Below are positions 1 to 10,880 of a stretch of DNA of 64,000 bases, one piece after another (the stretch's first letter is position 1; every line of letters starts with the position of its first letter). The position numbers were made by a program, and so were the translations under genes. The stretch spans positions 155,533,532 through 155,597,531 of the forward strand of contig CM066041.1 of the NCBI GenBank assembly GCA_033557465.1, written 5' to 3'. The notes beneath the pieces are model-generated. The model ran no database searches and was not told where the DNA came from. It worked only from the letters and a program-made list of their open reading frames with translations. Source of the stretch: Ichthyophis bannanicus (Eukaryota; Chordata; Amphibia; Gymnophiona; Ichthyophiidae).

Positions 1-197
1 TCTTTAGGAGCCTTGGGATATTGTAGAATCTCCAACTCCTTTGCCCTGGGGCTCTGTTTCGGGAGCCACAGTAATGGAAAGACCTCGAGCCACCCCCCTG
101 ATAAAATCCTGAAAGGAGATATCTTTTGCAGGAGACATCCTACGTTCGGGAGAGGAAGGCTCCTCCGGGAGAAGTATTTCGGTACCAACAGAGCTTT

Positions 198-1253
198 GAC
201 AAGGTCCCTCATCAGAGACTTTTGGCAAAACTAAAGAGTCATGGGATAGGAGGCAGTGTACTATTGTGGATCAGGAACTGGTTAAAAGATAGAAAGCAGA
301 TGGTAGGGCTAAATGGCCAATTTTCCCAATGGAGAAAGGTGAATAGTGGTGTACCCCAGGAATCTGTGCTGGGTCCGCTGCTTTTTGACATATTCATAAA
401 TGAACTGGAAAGTGGAATAACGAGTGAGTTTATCAAATTTGCAGATGACACAAAACTATTTAAAGTTGTTAAAACCTAAGAGGATTGTGAAAAATTGCAA
501 GAGGATCTTGATAAATTGGAGGACTGGGCATCAAAATGGCAGATGAAATTTAATGTGGACAAGTGCAAGGTTATGCACCTAGGGAAGAACAACCCAAACT
601 ATGGTTACACGATGCAAGGTTCCACATTAGGAACCACCAGCCAGGAAAAAGATTTAGGCATCATTGTGGATACCATGTTAAAACCCTCAGCCCAGTGTGC
701 AGCGGCGGCCAAGAGAGCAAATAGAATGCTAGGTATGATAAGGAAAGGAATGGAAAATAAAACAAAAGATATTATAATGCCTCTATATCGTTCCATGGTG
801 AGACCGCACCTTGAATATTGTGTGCAATTCTGGTCGCCGTATCTTAAAAAGGATATAGCGATTTTAGAAAAGGTTCAGAGAAGAGCCACCAAAATGGTAA
901 AGGGGATGGAAGGATACTCCTATGAAGAAAGGCTAAAAAGGTTAGGGCTCTTTAACCTGGAAAAGAGACGGCTGAGGGGAGATATGATAGAAGTCTATAA
1001 ATTAATGAACGGAGTAGAACGGGTAAACATAGATCGATTGTTTACGTTATCAGAATATAGAAAGATTAGGGGACATGCAATGAAGCTACAGGGTAAACTA
1101 TTTAAGACTAATAAAAGAAAATATTTTTTCACTCAACGTGTAATCAAACTCTGGAATTTGTTACCGGAGGATGTAGTAAAGGCTGTTAGTGTAGTTAGGT
1201 TTAAAAAAGGTTTGGACAAGTTCCTGGAGGAAAGGTCCATAAACCATTATTAA
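198..1253 (+). pseudogene. CR1-like ORF2 C-terminal part, RT domain
   Basis: About 350 codons in one frame, interrupted only by TAA at 477-479. Visible RT motifs are SGVPQESVLGPLLF (the usual GS is ES here) and FADDTKLF with the catalytic Asp pair. The thumb and C-terminal region follow (MVRPHLEYCVQFWSPYLKKD, LEKVQRRATKMV, LWNLLPEDVV), ending SINHY and TAA. Endonuclease and the RT N-terminus are absent. A single stop in so long a frame points to a fairly recent insertion. Confidence 0.85.
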
Positions 1254-1434
1254 GAAGTGACCGAAGATATCAATGCTTGACCCAGTACAAGCATTGTGGA
1301 ACTTGTGTCTCTTGGGGAAACTGCTAGGTACATGTGACCTAGATTGGCCACTGTTGGAAACGGAATACTGGGCTTGATGGACCTTGGTCTGACCCAGTAT
1401 GGCATATCTTATGTTCTTATGTTATGTTCTTATG
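198..1434 (+). mobile_element. CR1-like non-LTR retrotransposon, 5'-truncated
   Basis: A LINE fragment inserted in Gag of DIRS copy A. It starts inside RT (DKVPHQRLL) and keeps the rest of ORF2 and the 3' UTR. The 3' end has the phrase GGTCTGACCCAGTATGGC and finishes with short tandem units (TTATGTTCTTATG), as in CR1-like elements of reptiles and amphibians. DIRS sequence is cut at GAGCTTT and resumes at 1435; no clear target duplication is visible. 5' truncation is usual for this class. A second 3' UTR of the same type lies at 11715-11858. Confidence 0.85.
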
Positions 1435-2213
1435 TCAGAATACTCAGACTCCTCCAAGGATTCAAAGTACCTTCTGTCCGGATGCTCTTGTAGAGCACGA
1501 TACCCGTACCGACCGAAGTCGGTACCGGGGGAGGAATTGGTACCGGTGTATCAGAACCGGAAGGCATAGCATGACTGGGTGCCGGCAAAGCAGATGCCGA
1601 TGTCGATGCTGTCGGTACCGGTACCGATGCTGGTTGAAGTGTCTGACGCGGTTCCGACGGTGTCGATGCCGCAAGGAGAGCCGCCAGACTGCGTTCAATA
1701 GCCAGGAACCTCTGGTCTATCGACGCTGCCGATGCCTGGGTATCGGTACCAGAGAAAGCAGCTGGTACCCCAGAGCATGGTACCAGTAGTTCTGCCGAGG
1801 TTGAGGCCTAGAGAACATCCTGGAGCCCCGATAATGCTTTGGAAGCCAAAGCCTACCGCCGGGGCAATTTTGCCGGTACAGAACCCTCAAGGCAACGCCA
1901 GAGGCATCTCGATGCTTGGAAGGATATCTACCCTTTGAGGACCGGCCAGACTTATGTTTAGTTACCTGAGATCCATGGGAGGAAGACGAAGCCCTGGAAG
2001 ACGTCGATGCCACAGAAGCTTCATCGGAGGGAAAAAGGTTGCTGAGCTTAGCAGCTCGGTTTTGTCGACCACTCTTGGACATCATGGCACAAGCCATACA
2101 CTCCGAGATGGAGTGGGGTCAGGACTTAAACATTTAAGACACCACTCATGGGTGTCGGAGATGGTACCGCCACACTTGGTGCACGTTTTGAAACCCGAAG
2201 CGGGTTTTTCCAT
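1435..2213 (-). pseudogene. DIRS Gag (ORF1) remnant, copy A
   Basis: Gag N-terminal half. The start is ATG at 2213, the same place as in copies C (21598) and D (26050). The product begins MEKPASGFKTCTKCGG and continues DTHEWCLKCL. The spacing CxxC...H..CxxC resembles a small zinc-binding knuckle and is shared by every copy. A Ser-rich, basic stretch follows (ASTSSRASSSSHGSQ, then KHRDASG). The frame is lost near 2090 and again further in, and the rest of Gag (1-197) lies beyond the CR1 insertion. A role as nucleocapsid-like protein is inferred from position and the Cys/His motif. Confidence 0.75.
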
Positions 2214-2481
2214 AGTGGAGGAAATTTTGGGCCGAAGGCCCAAAATGGCACGTGTACCTGGAAAAGAAAAGTTTGGAAAAAAAATACTATATACTAGGTA
2301 CACGTGCATATTATATATATATATTTTTTTTTTTTTTTAAAGAAAGAAAGAACCGGTGGTACCGGTATAGCGTCGAGGAAGACTGACGCGACCACAAAAA
2401 AGAAGGAGAATAAGGAAATATTTTCTGCGGCGACAGGAGCGGCGACAGGAACGACGACCTGCTGGCTCCGCGGAAACGAAG

Positions 2482-2637
2482 AACTGGAGAGAGGCAGTTG
2501 GGAAAGGTGGGAAGGTAGCACGCAGGCGCTGTGGGATGCTCCCAAAAGCTTTCTAATTGGACGCTGGGGAGCGTTCCCGCGGTCAGTACCGACGATACTC
2601 ATATGTGAAGACTACATTCCTGCTTGTTCCTGGAGAT
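2482..2637 (-). repeat. DIRS left inverted terminal repeat, copy A
   Basis: Outer 5' end of copy A. It aligns, inverted, with the right ITRs of B, C and G (shared blocks near the ends, the CTCCCAAAAGCTTT block and the CTGGAGAGAGGCAGTTGGG block). The last bases TTCCTGGAGAT are where the similarity stops, and unrelated intron sequence begins at 2638. Confidence 0.8.
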
Positions 2638-3258
2638 TGTGGTGATGCATATACACCTAATAGTTAGATAAAAACTACCACCCAACTGCCCCACCATTTT
2701 AACACTACCTCATCATATAACCCCATCCCCAAAACTATGTAGCATGGAAACACCCTGCAATCTCCAGCTACCCCACCCAGAAACAATACATATGCACAGC
2801 ATACAGACCACCACAAAGATAAACACATACAATAATTCTCTAGTTATGATATACTGCAGTTATTTCCTACTATGAAAGTTACCGATTACATTTTACTGTG
2901 TTCTTACTGGTTATGTGTATTGGCATTTCTGCTGCCATAGGCAGGGCTAGATTAAGGAAATGGCAAGCTAGGAATATATCTAGGGCCCAATGTTTAGGAG
3001 GACACTGATGTACTCTGCAGGATGGACAACTGTCTTGCTTTTTTCAGAGTTCTACTGATTTTTACATTAATGTCTGAAGCTAGAGGGATGGCTAATCATC
3101 ATAATTTTGCAGTTTAAAACCTCTATCTGCAGCTCTCTAATCTCCTCTGCCATGGGAATAAACCTGTCCTTCCTGCTTCCAATGTAATTAACAGAGACTG
3201 TGGGTAGATCTAGCCAATGGGAGGTCTGTTGGGGTGGAGCACCGGAATGCTGCTCTAA
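2638..3258. other. PRODH intron sequence, nothing recognised
   Basis: AT-rich unique-looking intron sequence. No coding similarity, repeat arms or PRODH exon were recognised in it. Confidence 0.5.
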
Positions 3259-3590
3259 TTTATTTATTTATTTAGTATACATTTGTATACCGCTACTTCC
3301 AGCGATCAGCAGCGGTTTGATTACAGATTGGAAATTGTCAAATCATGACAGGAAATTTTTGAGGTATAAACACATTGATTAGACAGGAAAGCACAGCACA
3401 CAGAGAACTATTTTACAGGGAACATGGGCTATGGAGGGTTAAGTGGCTTGCCCAAGACCACAAGGAGCACCTGTGGGACTAGAAACCCCAGTCCTTCCGG
3501 CCCAAGGTTGCTGTCCTCCAGTGGGATTTGAACCCCTGACCTTCCGGCCCGAAGTACCTTGCCCCAACCACTAGGCCACTCCTCCACTCC
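3259..3590 (-). mobile_element. tRNA-derived SINE with L2-like tail, copy 1
   Basis: On the minus strand the element starts at 3590 with a tRNA-like head: an A-box-like TGGCCTAGTGGTT (3566-3578) and a B box GGTTCAAATCCC (3523-3534). A body follows (ACAGGTGCTCCTTGTGGTCT and onward), then a tail with the phrase AGCGGTATACAAATG and (AAAT)n. The tail resembles the 3' end of the L2-clade LINE at 16380-16441, suggesting that LINE as its mobilising partner. A second copy at 26438-26730 matches through head and body. The short flanks (CTAATT and CAATT) may be a degraded target duplication. Confidence 0.75.
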
Positions 3591-4562
3591 AATTGTGGAA
3601 AGGGAGGTGGTGAGCTGGAAGAGGTTCCTGTAATGTACACGTTAAATTTCTGTATAGTGGGAGATGGAAGAGAATGAAGCCCTAAACCTCCCCCTCCTCC
3701 AAAAAAATCCATCAATGCCTTTCTAGAGGAAAAGCTATTCTAACTGCTGCAGCATACAAACACTGGTTCACAGTGACCTAGTAATAATGGTATTGCATCT
3801 GTCAAACAACTTTCCCTCTCATCTCTCTATCACACAGATATACAGAGAAATAATACAGATATAAATACACACACATGCACAATTAACATGTCCATGCATG
3901 CACACATACATACTTAAAAGCATCCATGCACATATGCAACAATAAACATCTACACATACATACAAAAATGCGCACACCCATAGACAAAACATATGCACAC
4001 ATACATACAAAAGGGCTGGAAAGAATTCCATGAGCCATGCTCTGCATGCTTTCCCCAACTGCTGCTCATTAAATAACTCAGATAAGATGACATGTTGGTC
4101 AATATTTAGCTGGGGTGATCAGCTTTTCTTTAAACACCCGCTGCCATGACAAAATGATATTTGACTGAGCACCAGTATCCAATAGTGGCAATGCTAGATA
4201 TGAGGTTTTGCAGTGTCTGTGTCATATCCATTTAGCTTAGCGGAGCAGCATTTAGCAGAAGGTGGCTTGGCACAATTATTTTAAAACAAGTACCATGTTT
4301 GCCAGCTGTCACTTTTTTTTGTTTTGTTTTTAAAGCTTTGGGAAGGGGGGAGAGGCGAAGTGATCCAACCCCTCCTGTGGCCACCGCTATCAAGGGAGGA
4401 GGGGGGGGGGGCGCTCAGTAAAGTTTGCTTGGGACTCCTCATTTGAACTTACAGTACTGGTGGCAACTATCCAGATGATGGCTGTATACCTAGAGAGTCA
4501 GCAGCAGCCACTACTCCAGAAGTACTCTTGGCATATCGGGATTTCTTTTGCCTATGGCGGCT
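3591..4562. repeat. Intron sequence with a CA/CATA-rich microsatellite
   Basis: Unrecognised intron sequence. Between about 3830 and 4010 it is dominated by imperfect ACAC and ACATAC units, an old microsatellite. A T-run (4313-4330) and a G-run (4388-4411) lie further on. No gene is seen. Confidence 0.5.
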
Positions 4563-4629
4563 AGTATTTTCCATAATGAATATGCATGAGATGCAAGTAG
4601 ATCTCATGCATATTCATTGTGGAAATACT
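4563..4629. repeat. Short inverted repeat, MITE-like core
   Basis: Two arms, 4563-4592 and 4601-4629, are near-perfect reverse complements around an 8-base loop, centred on ATGCATATTCAT. Such palindromes are common as remnants of small non-autonomous DNA transposons. The outer ends and a target duplication could not be fixed. Confidence 0.45.
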
Positions 4630-4853
4630 CAAAACCCAAGTGGATACCCCAACAAGGACAGAGTTTAGGCAATCCTTGTGGGCTCACAAACTCAGCATTA
4701 CATTGCAGTAAAAAATGGTTAAAAAAAAAAAAAAAGACAAGACTGATTAGGGAGTCACAGGCATTAAAGAATTAAGTCTTCAAAGGTCTTATGCACTTGC
4801 CAGGAATCTATGGCTTTTATCTACCCAAGCCGAGGAAGAAATAAATCACTTAC

Positions 4854-4942
4854 CAAGGGGGAAAGTAATCTGGTCACACATGCCCAGTAATTGGCCAAAG
4901 TAGACTTTGTTCTCAGAGGGCTGGATGCCCAGCTCATTCATC
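4854..4942 (-). CDS. PRODH: PRODH internal exon (89 bp)
   Basis: Fourth PRODH exon in transcript order. The acceptor is TTTGCAG above 4942 and the donor GTAAGTG below 4854. It completes the Arg codon from the previous exon, reads MNELGIQPSENKVYFGQLLG and then MCDQITFPL, and ends one base into a Gly codon. FGQLLGMCDQ is diagnostic for PRODH. The C-terminal exon or exons, expected to hold the YKYVPYGPV and RRALEN blocks, were not found between 1 and 4853 and probably lie left of the window. Confidence 0.95.
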
Positions 4943-5650
4943 CTGCAAACCGACAAGAAAAGGGCACAGCATGAATCCAACTCACGGGAGTTCAGAAGAA
5001 AGTTTTCATTTTTATACAAATGATAGCATAATAAATAAGGACCATAAGACTTTCTCCAACATGACTATGTGACCTGCATACTGATTCATATTTTCTTATT
5101 ATTATTCTATATAGGTTGGTGCTACAAGAGTGAAACATGCTGCCCCACTCCAGACGACCAATGAAAATGCAGGGGGGGGGGGAGGGGAAGAGTGAAAAGA
5201 AGAGACCACAGGAGATGGAGGGTATTACCACCACTTCCTTCTTGCATGCAAGGGAGGTTTGAGCATACTGGGCCTTTCCATTTTAAGGGTAGGAGGGGAT
5301 TGTTCCTTATGCCTATCTGGTCTCTTCATTTTGGGATAGTTAGCAAGGGGAACATTGATGCACTCACTTTTGTATATCCATTTTAGTGCTGACTCAATTA
5401 CATCTTATTAGCTTAGTAGGTACATCGTTAAGGGTTTACCACCGGTGTTAATAGACTATTTTTAATGCAGGTAAGTACCCAGATCCCGATGTCCACCATT
5501 ATAGCATGTCTCTGAATCTGGACATCTTCCAGTGATGATCCAGGGGAAGTAACAGAAACAAGATCATGAAAGGGTGCTTATCTGTGAGGGACGGGGAATA
5601 GTCATTTTATGAACTGCTGGAGTTTGGCAAGTTAACTTAGATTAGGAAAA
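4943..5650. other. PRODH intron sequence, nothing recognised
   Basis: Intron sequence between the exon at 4854-4942 and DIRS copy B. A G-rich run lies at 5172-5185. No element or exon was recognised. Confidence 0.5.
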
Positions 5651-6000
5651 GCATAGTTACTCACCTGTAACAGGTGATCTCTGGGAACAGCAGGAATTAA
5701 GTCTTCACATATGGGTATTGTTGGTACAGACGAAGCCTGCGTGTGAACGCTCCTCAGCGTCCAATAGGAAAGCTTTCGGGAGCATCCTACAGCGCCTGCG
5801 TGCTGCCTTTCCAACTCTCCCTCTTCAGTTGAGTTTATAGCTGAGACAAAAGGAGAGAAGTAGAAAAAGAGAGATAGAGAACTCCCAAAATAGGTGAGTG
5901 GGTTGTGAAGACTTAATTCCTGCTGTTCCCGGAGATCACCTGTTACAGGTGAGTAACTACGCTATCTCCAGGAACAAGCAGGAATGTAGTCTTCACATAT
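5651..6000 (-). repeat. DIRS right ITR and internal complementary region, copy B
   Basis: The right ITR runs from 5651 (GCATAGTTACTCACCTGTAA) to about 5830. At 5905-5962 its first 57 bases recur inverted. Directly after them, 5964-6000 is the complement of the end of a left ITR (ATCTCCAGGAACAAGCAGG). Thus the ICR holds both element ends joined, the arrangement known for DIRS1-type elements and thought to template a circular intermediate. Confidence 0.85.
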
Positions 6001-6049
6001 GGGGACTCCCCAGCTGAGGGATGCCAGGGGATGACCCCAGCAAGCTGCG

Positions 6050-7310
6050 AAATCAGGTGAGATGGGTCATGCTTCCTCCCATGGATCTCTGGCAATGAAA
6101 CCCGGGACGGCGGGTAGGAGTTGTACTAAGTCTGAAAGAGATGCTGGAGAACAGCCTGGCCAAACAAGGCATCCCGACGGGAGTCCTTGTCCAAGCAATA
6201 GTGGGCTGTAAAGGTGTGTACCAAAGCCCAAGTGGCTGCTCTACAGATGTCGTCAATGGACACAGAACAAAGATTAGCCATAGAGGCTGCCATTGCTCTC
6301 ACATTGTGACATGGCCTTCCAGAGAAAGTCCCTTACTCTCATATGCAAAGGATATGCAATCTGTAATCCACCTAGAGAGAGTTCTTTTGGAAACGAAGTC
6401 CCAAATGACTAGAATCAAAAGCAACAAAAAGCTGAGAAGATTTCCTATGTTGCTTAGTTCTTTGAAGGTAAAAAGCCAAGGCTCTTACAATCTAAAGCAC
6501 AAAGGTTCCTTTCTGCATTAGAGGCATGAGGGCTAGGGAAGAATACAGGAAGGTAAACCACTTGGTTCAAATGAAAAGGCGAAACCACCTTTGGCATAAA
6601 GTGAGGATGAGTCCTAAGAACTACTTTATGGTGAAATCTTGTATAAGGAGGATCTGCCACTAAGGCCTGTAACTCACCGATGCGTCTTGCAGAAGTGAGG
6701 TCAACTAGGAAGATGACCTTCCACGAAAAAGTTTAGAGCTGTAGTAGCTAAAGGCTCAAAGGGCAGTTTCATGAACTGCCCAAGAACAAGATTCAGATCC
6801 CATGCCACCGGCGGTGGCTTAATGGGAGATTTTGTTAAGAGTAGACCTCTCATAAATCTTGCTACAAGTGGATGAGAGGAAATAGGTTTTCCATCCAGAG
6901 GTTTGCGAAAAGCAGCAATGGCACTAAGATAGACCCTTACTGAATTGGTTTTAAGACCAGAATCTGATAAATGAAGGAGATACTCCAGAAGCGATTCCAC
7001 AGGCACTGAAAGGGGATTAAGTCCCCTTTGAGAACACCATACAGAGAACCTCTTACACTTAAAGGCGTAGGATCGCCTTGTGGAAGGCTCTCTGGAAGCC
7101 ACAAGGATATCCTTTACCTGTTGAGAAAGGTTGATATCCATGAATCCTAGGCTTTCAGTAACCAGGCCCTGAGGTGCAGGGACTGGGGATTTGGGTGTAA
7201 TAGGGTCCCGTTCTCTTGGGAAAGAAGATCTGGAGCATATCCCAACTCCAGAGGTGTTGCTTGAGAGAGACGCAGAAGCAGAGGATACCACGTTTGTCGT
7301 GGTCAACGTG
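6050..7310 (-). pseudogene. DIRS tyrosine recombinase, copy B
   Basis: Recombinase that would integrate the circular DIRS DNA. N-terminal SAM-like part: INLSQQVKDILVASREPS, then SYAFKCKRFSVWC and LEYLLHLSDSGLKTNSVRV (about 6900-7140). The middle block PPYTRFHHKVVLRTHPHFMP lies at 6590-6660. The C-terminal part with CRAATWALVHTFTAHYC (about 6175-6250) carries the Trp and catalytic Tyr. The frame breaks near 6715 and again between 6300 and 6460, so no active protein is made. Confidence 0.8.
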
Positions 7311-7505
7311 GAGCTATGAGTATCATATGACCTCTGTCTCTCAGAAGCTTGAACAAAGTTTTGGGAATCAGGGGAATGGGTGGGAAGGCATAGAGGAAGT
7401 CCTGACCCCAGTAGAGGAGGAAAGCATCCCTTGCCTGACAGTTTTGAGCCAGAATTCTGGAACAGAATCAGGGAAGTTTGGCATTTTGAAGACTTGCAAA
7501 GAGGT

Positions 7506-9000
7506 CTATATCTGACGTTCTACAGATTCGAAACTCGAGCAAGCTGGTCTGAGTGAAGAGACCACTCGTGTGGCAGCAGTATTCGACTGAGTTTGTCTGC
7601 CCAAAGATTTTGAATGCCCTGAAGATATACCACTAGAAGGTGGATTTGAAGCTCTCTGGCGAGGGCCCAGTCGCAAAGCTTCGTTGCATAACGACAGAGA
7701 GCATGTTCCACCCTGCTTGTTCATATAGAACATGGCTACTTGATTGTTGGTCTGGACCAGAACTGCCTTGTAGCTCAGATGGGCCTGAAATACTCGAATA
7801 GCATGGAAAATGGCTCTGAGTTCTAGGAGGTTTATGTGAAGACAAGCCTCCTGTGGGGTCCAGAGACCCTGAGTTGAGAGATCGTGCAAGTGAGCCCCCC
7901 AACCCAATTTGGACGTATCTGTTAGGGTGGCTTGGCATAGAGGCTGCTGGAAAGGAGAGCCTAAGAGAAGGCTTTCCGGTGATTGCCACCATTGCAGGGA
8001 CGAAATGAGATGTGTGGCGTTTCTAATTTTGTTCGTCAGCCGACCAGAGGCCTGTGTCCACTGAAAGGACAGGGTCCACTAGGCTGCTCGCATATGAAGG
8101 CGAGCATAGGGAACCACATGGACAGTGGATGCCATATGCCCCAGAAGTTGAAGCATCTCCCAAGCAGTCAGGAAAGCTTTTATAGCTGCTTGGGAGGCCA
8201 GCTGTACTATACGAAGACAACGTGGCTGTGGCAGGAAAGTCCTTGACTGCCCTGTGTCTAGACAAGCCCCTATGAATTCTAGAGACTGAGAAGGGGTGAG
8301 ATGAGATTTTGGGAGGTTTATGACCAGTCCCAAGTACCGAAGGATTTGCATAGTGCGAGAAAGAGCAAAGCTGACTTCTGGAGCTGTTGATGCTCGGATG
8401 AGACAGTCGTCTAAGTAGGGGAAGACGAAAATTCCTAGAGTTCTCAGGAATGCTGCTACTACTGCCATGCATTTTGCGAAGACTCTTGGTGCAGAAGCCA
8501 GACCAAAGGGAAGAACCCTGTATTGGAAGTGTCTTCCCTGGAAAAGGAATCAAAGGAATTTCCTGTGATCTGCATGGATGAGAATATGCGTATATGCATC
8601 CTTTAGATCTAGAGAACATCTGCCATACCTTCAGTCTCAGAACTGGCTGAGTGTTCTGAGGGAGATCATCTTGAATTTTTCCCGAAACAGATACCGGTTT
8701 AATTCTCTGAGGTCCAGTATAGGCCTGTGTCCCAGTTTTCTTTGGGATGAGAAAATAGGGGGGAAAAGAACCCCGTACCCTGTTGGGATATGGGTACCTC
8801 TTCTATTGCTCCCTGAGAAAGAAGCGATGCGACCTCCTGACCCAAGAGATTGGTGACAGGGACCTGAGAATTGAACTGTCTTATGATTGTAGAAAGGGGC
8901 ATACTGTGAAAATGAAGTCTGTACCTCTCTCGTACAACGGACAGAGTCCAGTTTTCTGATGTTATTTGTTGCCATCTTCTGGCAAAATGGCATAACCTGC
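7506..9000 (-). pseudogene. DIRS reverse transcriptase/RNase H, copy B
   Basis: RT N-terminal pieces lie at 8637-8993. The core at 8079-8468 has FPYLDDCLIR with the catalytic Asp pair, then LGLVINLPKSHLTPSQSLEF. RNase H lies at 7506-7907 with LELRAIFHAI and TNNQVAMFYMNKQGG, where the usual TDN is TNN, so a metal-binding Asp is replaced by Asn. Several frameshifts separate the pieces. The YR-linked overlapping frame is also partly open here (8023-8619). Confidence 0.8.
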
Positions 9001-9129
9001 CCGGGATCGTAAGGGGTTCTGGACCTTTCAGGGGCAGAAAGACTAAGTTCTCTAGGAAGGAGTCAAAGCCCCTAAGGAAGCAGAGTCTGCTGAGCCAGTT
9101 AAGCTCTTGGAACTTGTGGCTTCCTCTGC

Positions 9130-10878
9130 TGTCTGGTCTGTTGCTGCCCCTTTTGGGGAGCATGAACTGGACAGTGGCCCTGATGGGTGTAAGATGGGCA
9201 AAATCTCTTTCTTGTTGAAAAAGGGTTTCTTGACTGACTTTTGCTGGGTTGGCTGTAGACTTTGATAGTCTGTTCAAGGTAGTATTTTCAGATTCAATCT
9301 GATTGGCCTTGTCTTGCCAAAGAGATTTTCTCCTGTGCAAGGAATGTTTCCCAGTTTATCTTGCACCCATTGTTCTAAGTCTGATGCCTGAAGCCAGGCA
9401 ATACGAAGTGCACCGATGGAAATAGCGGAGGTTCTGCTAATGCATTCAAAGTAATCAAAGGTTGCACGGTTCATAAACTTAGAGACATCCTGGGCATGTT
9501 TGACCAGAATAAGGAATTCCCCCCTTTTTTCCTCAGGGAGAGATCATGAGCTCCAAGTCTCTTGCAACCTCCTTGAGGAACATTCCCATATAGAGAATGT
9601 AGGAGCTGATCATGGCTGATAACATGGAGGATTGGAAGCATCGACGCCCAAAGACATTGAGTGTCCTCGATTCACGGCCTGGAGGATTGGAAGAATGCGT
9701 TTTAGCACTCTTAATCCTACGCATCGTCAATTCCACTACCATTGAATGGTGTGGTAACTGAGTCTTTTGAAAACCAGGACAGCTTGGAACTTGGTACATG
9801 ATATCGAGTCAAGCTTGGAACTTGGTACATGATATTGAGTCGTCAAGAGTGTGGAGACACCATTAAAGGAGCTTCCCACATTCTTAGCATAAGATCAAGC
9901 AAGATTCTGTGAATGGGAAGGGTGGCTGCCTCCTTAGGAGCCGTAGGGTATTGAAGAATTTCTAATTCTTCTGCTCTGGGTTCCTTCTCCGGAGTCACCG
10001 TGATTGAAAGACCTTGAGCTAAATCACGTATGAAATACTGGAAGGACATGTCTTCTGGAGGAGACATTCTGCGTTGAGGAGATGTATCCTCCGTAAGAAT
10101 TGCTCTGGTACTGGCAGAGTCATTAGAGCCATCGGAATCGGAGGATTCGAAGTATCACTGCGCCGGGTGTCGGTAACACTCGAAGTCCATGTTGGGGTGT
10201 CTCAGTACCTGAGATAGACTCAAGGCTCGGCATAGGGGGAAGCATACCGGCCGGTGTGCTCGGTACCGGTACCGATGTTGGCACCGATACCTGTGGAACC
10301 ATCTGTAGTGGTCTTAGCGGTACTGAAGCTGCTAAGAGGGCCGCTAGACTGCATTGGATAGCGAAGATTCTCTGACCCATTGCTCCTGCCGATGCCTGGG
10401 TGTCGGTACCGGTGGAAGCGGGTATGACCCCAGAACATGGCACCAGTAGTTCTGCAGAGGTGGAAGCCTCTGGAACATTCTGGAGCCCCGTTAATGCTTT
10501 GGAGACTGAGGCCTCTCGCCGGGGCTGTTTTGCCAGTGAACATTCCGAGGGCAATGCCAGTGGCATCTCGATGCCTGGAAGGAGATCTACCCTTTGAGGA
10601 CCGGCCAGTCTTAGAAGACTTAGGTTTAGTTACCGGAGATCCATGGGAGGAAGATGAAGCCCTGGAAGACGTCGATGCAACTGACATCGTATCTGCGACA
10701 AAAAGGGTACCGAGTTTTGCAGCTCTATTCTGCAGGCCCCTCTTAGTCATCTTTCTGCAGGAGAGACACGCCAATGGTCAGGACCTAAACACTTGAGACA
10801 CCAGTCATGGGTGTTGGTGATGGATATGGTACCGCCACACTTCGAACATTTCTTGAAACCACTAGCTGGTTTCTCCAT
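9130..10878 (-). pseudogene. DIRS Gag, copy B
   Basis: Gag from ATG 10878 (MEKPASGFKKCSKCGG, then HDWCLKCLGPDH) to the conserved C-terminal block at 9274-9474 (RIAWLQASDLEQWVQDKLGN, IPCTGENLFGK). Between them is a Ser/Pro/Val-rich part with many CGGTACC-like repeats. At 9781-9842 a 31-bp unit is duplicated in tandem (AGCTTGGAACTTGGTACATG start). The frame is broken in at least five places. Confidence 0.75.
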
Positions 10879-10880
10879 GT

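Larger units (their letters stand above)
1..2637 (-). mobile_element. DIRS-like retrotransposon copy A (5' part only)
   Basis: Left end of a DIRS-type tyrosine-recombinase retrotransposon read on the minus strand. It holds the outer ITR (2482-2637), a 5' leader and most of Gag; RT/RH and YR lie off the left edge. The assignment rests on base-level similarity to copies C and D: the same Gag start, the same Ser-rich block, the same terminal TGTGAAGACTACATTCCTGC. A CR1-like LINE splits Gag at 198-1434. A T-run next to an AT repeat lies near 2305-2340 in the leader. Gag is broken by frameshifts, so this copy is dead. Confidence 0.85.
5651..10880 (-). mobile_element. DIRS-like retrotransposon copy B (left ITR missing)
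   Basis: A nearly complete DIRS body: right ITR and ICR (5651-6000), YR, RNase H/RT and Gag, ending at the Gag start codon near 10878. The 5' leader and left ITR present in A, C and D are absent; similarity stops just past the Gag start. All reading frames carry frameshifts. The copy sits in the 10.0-kb PRODH intron in the sense orientation. Confidence 0.85.

Noticed and set aside
3523..3578. A- and B-box sequences suggesting a tRNA gene
   Set aside because: The spacing and flanks do not fold into a full cloverleaf, and the same sequence recurs at 26.7 kb with a SINE body and tail.
3819..4058. Cys/Val-rich minus-strand frame
   Set aside because: It is translated from the CA/CATA microsatellite.
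1..4853. Last PRODH exon with the YKYVPYGPV block
   Set aside because: No such codons were found on the minus strand left of 4853. It probably lies outside the window.
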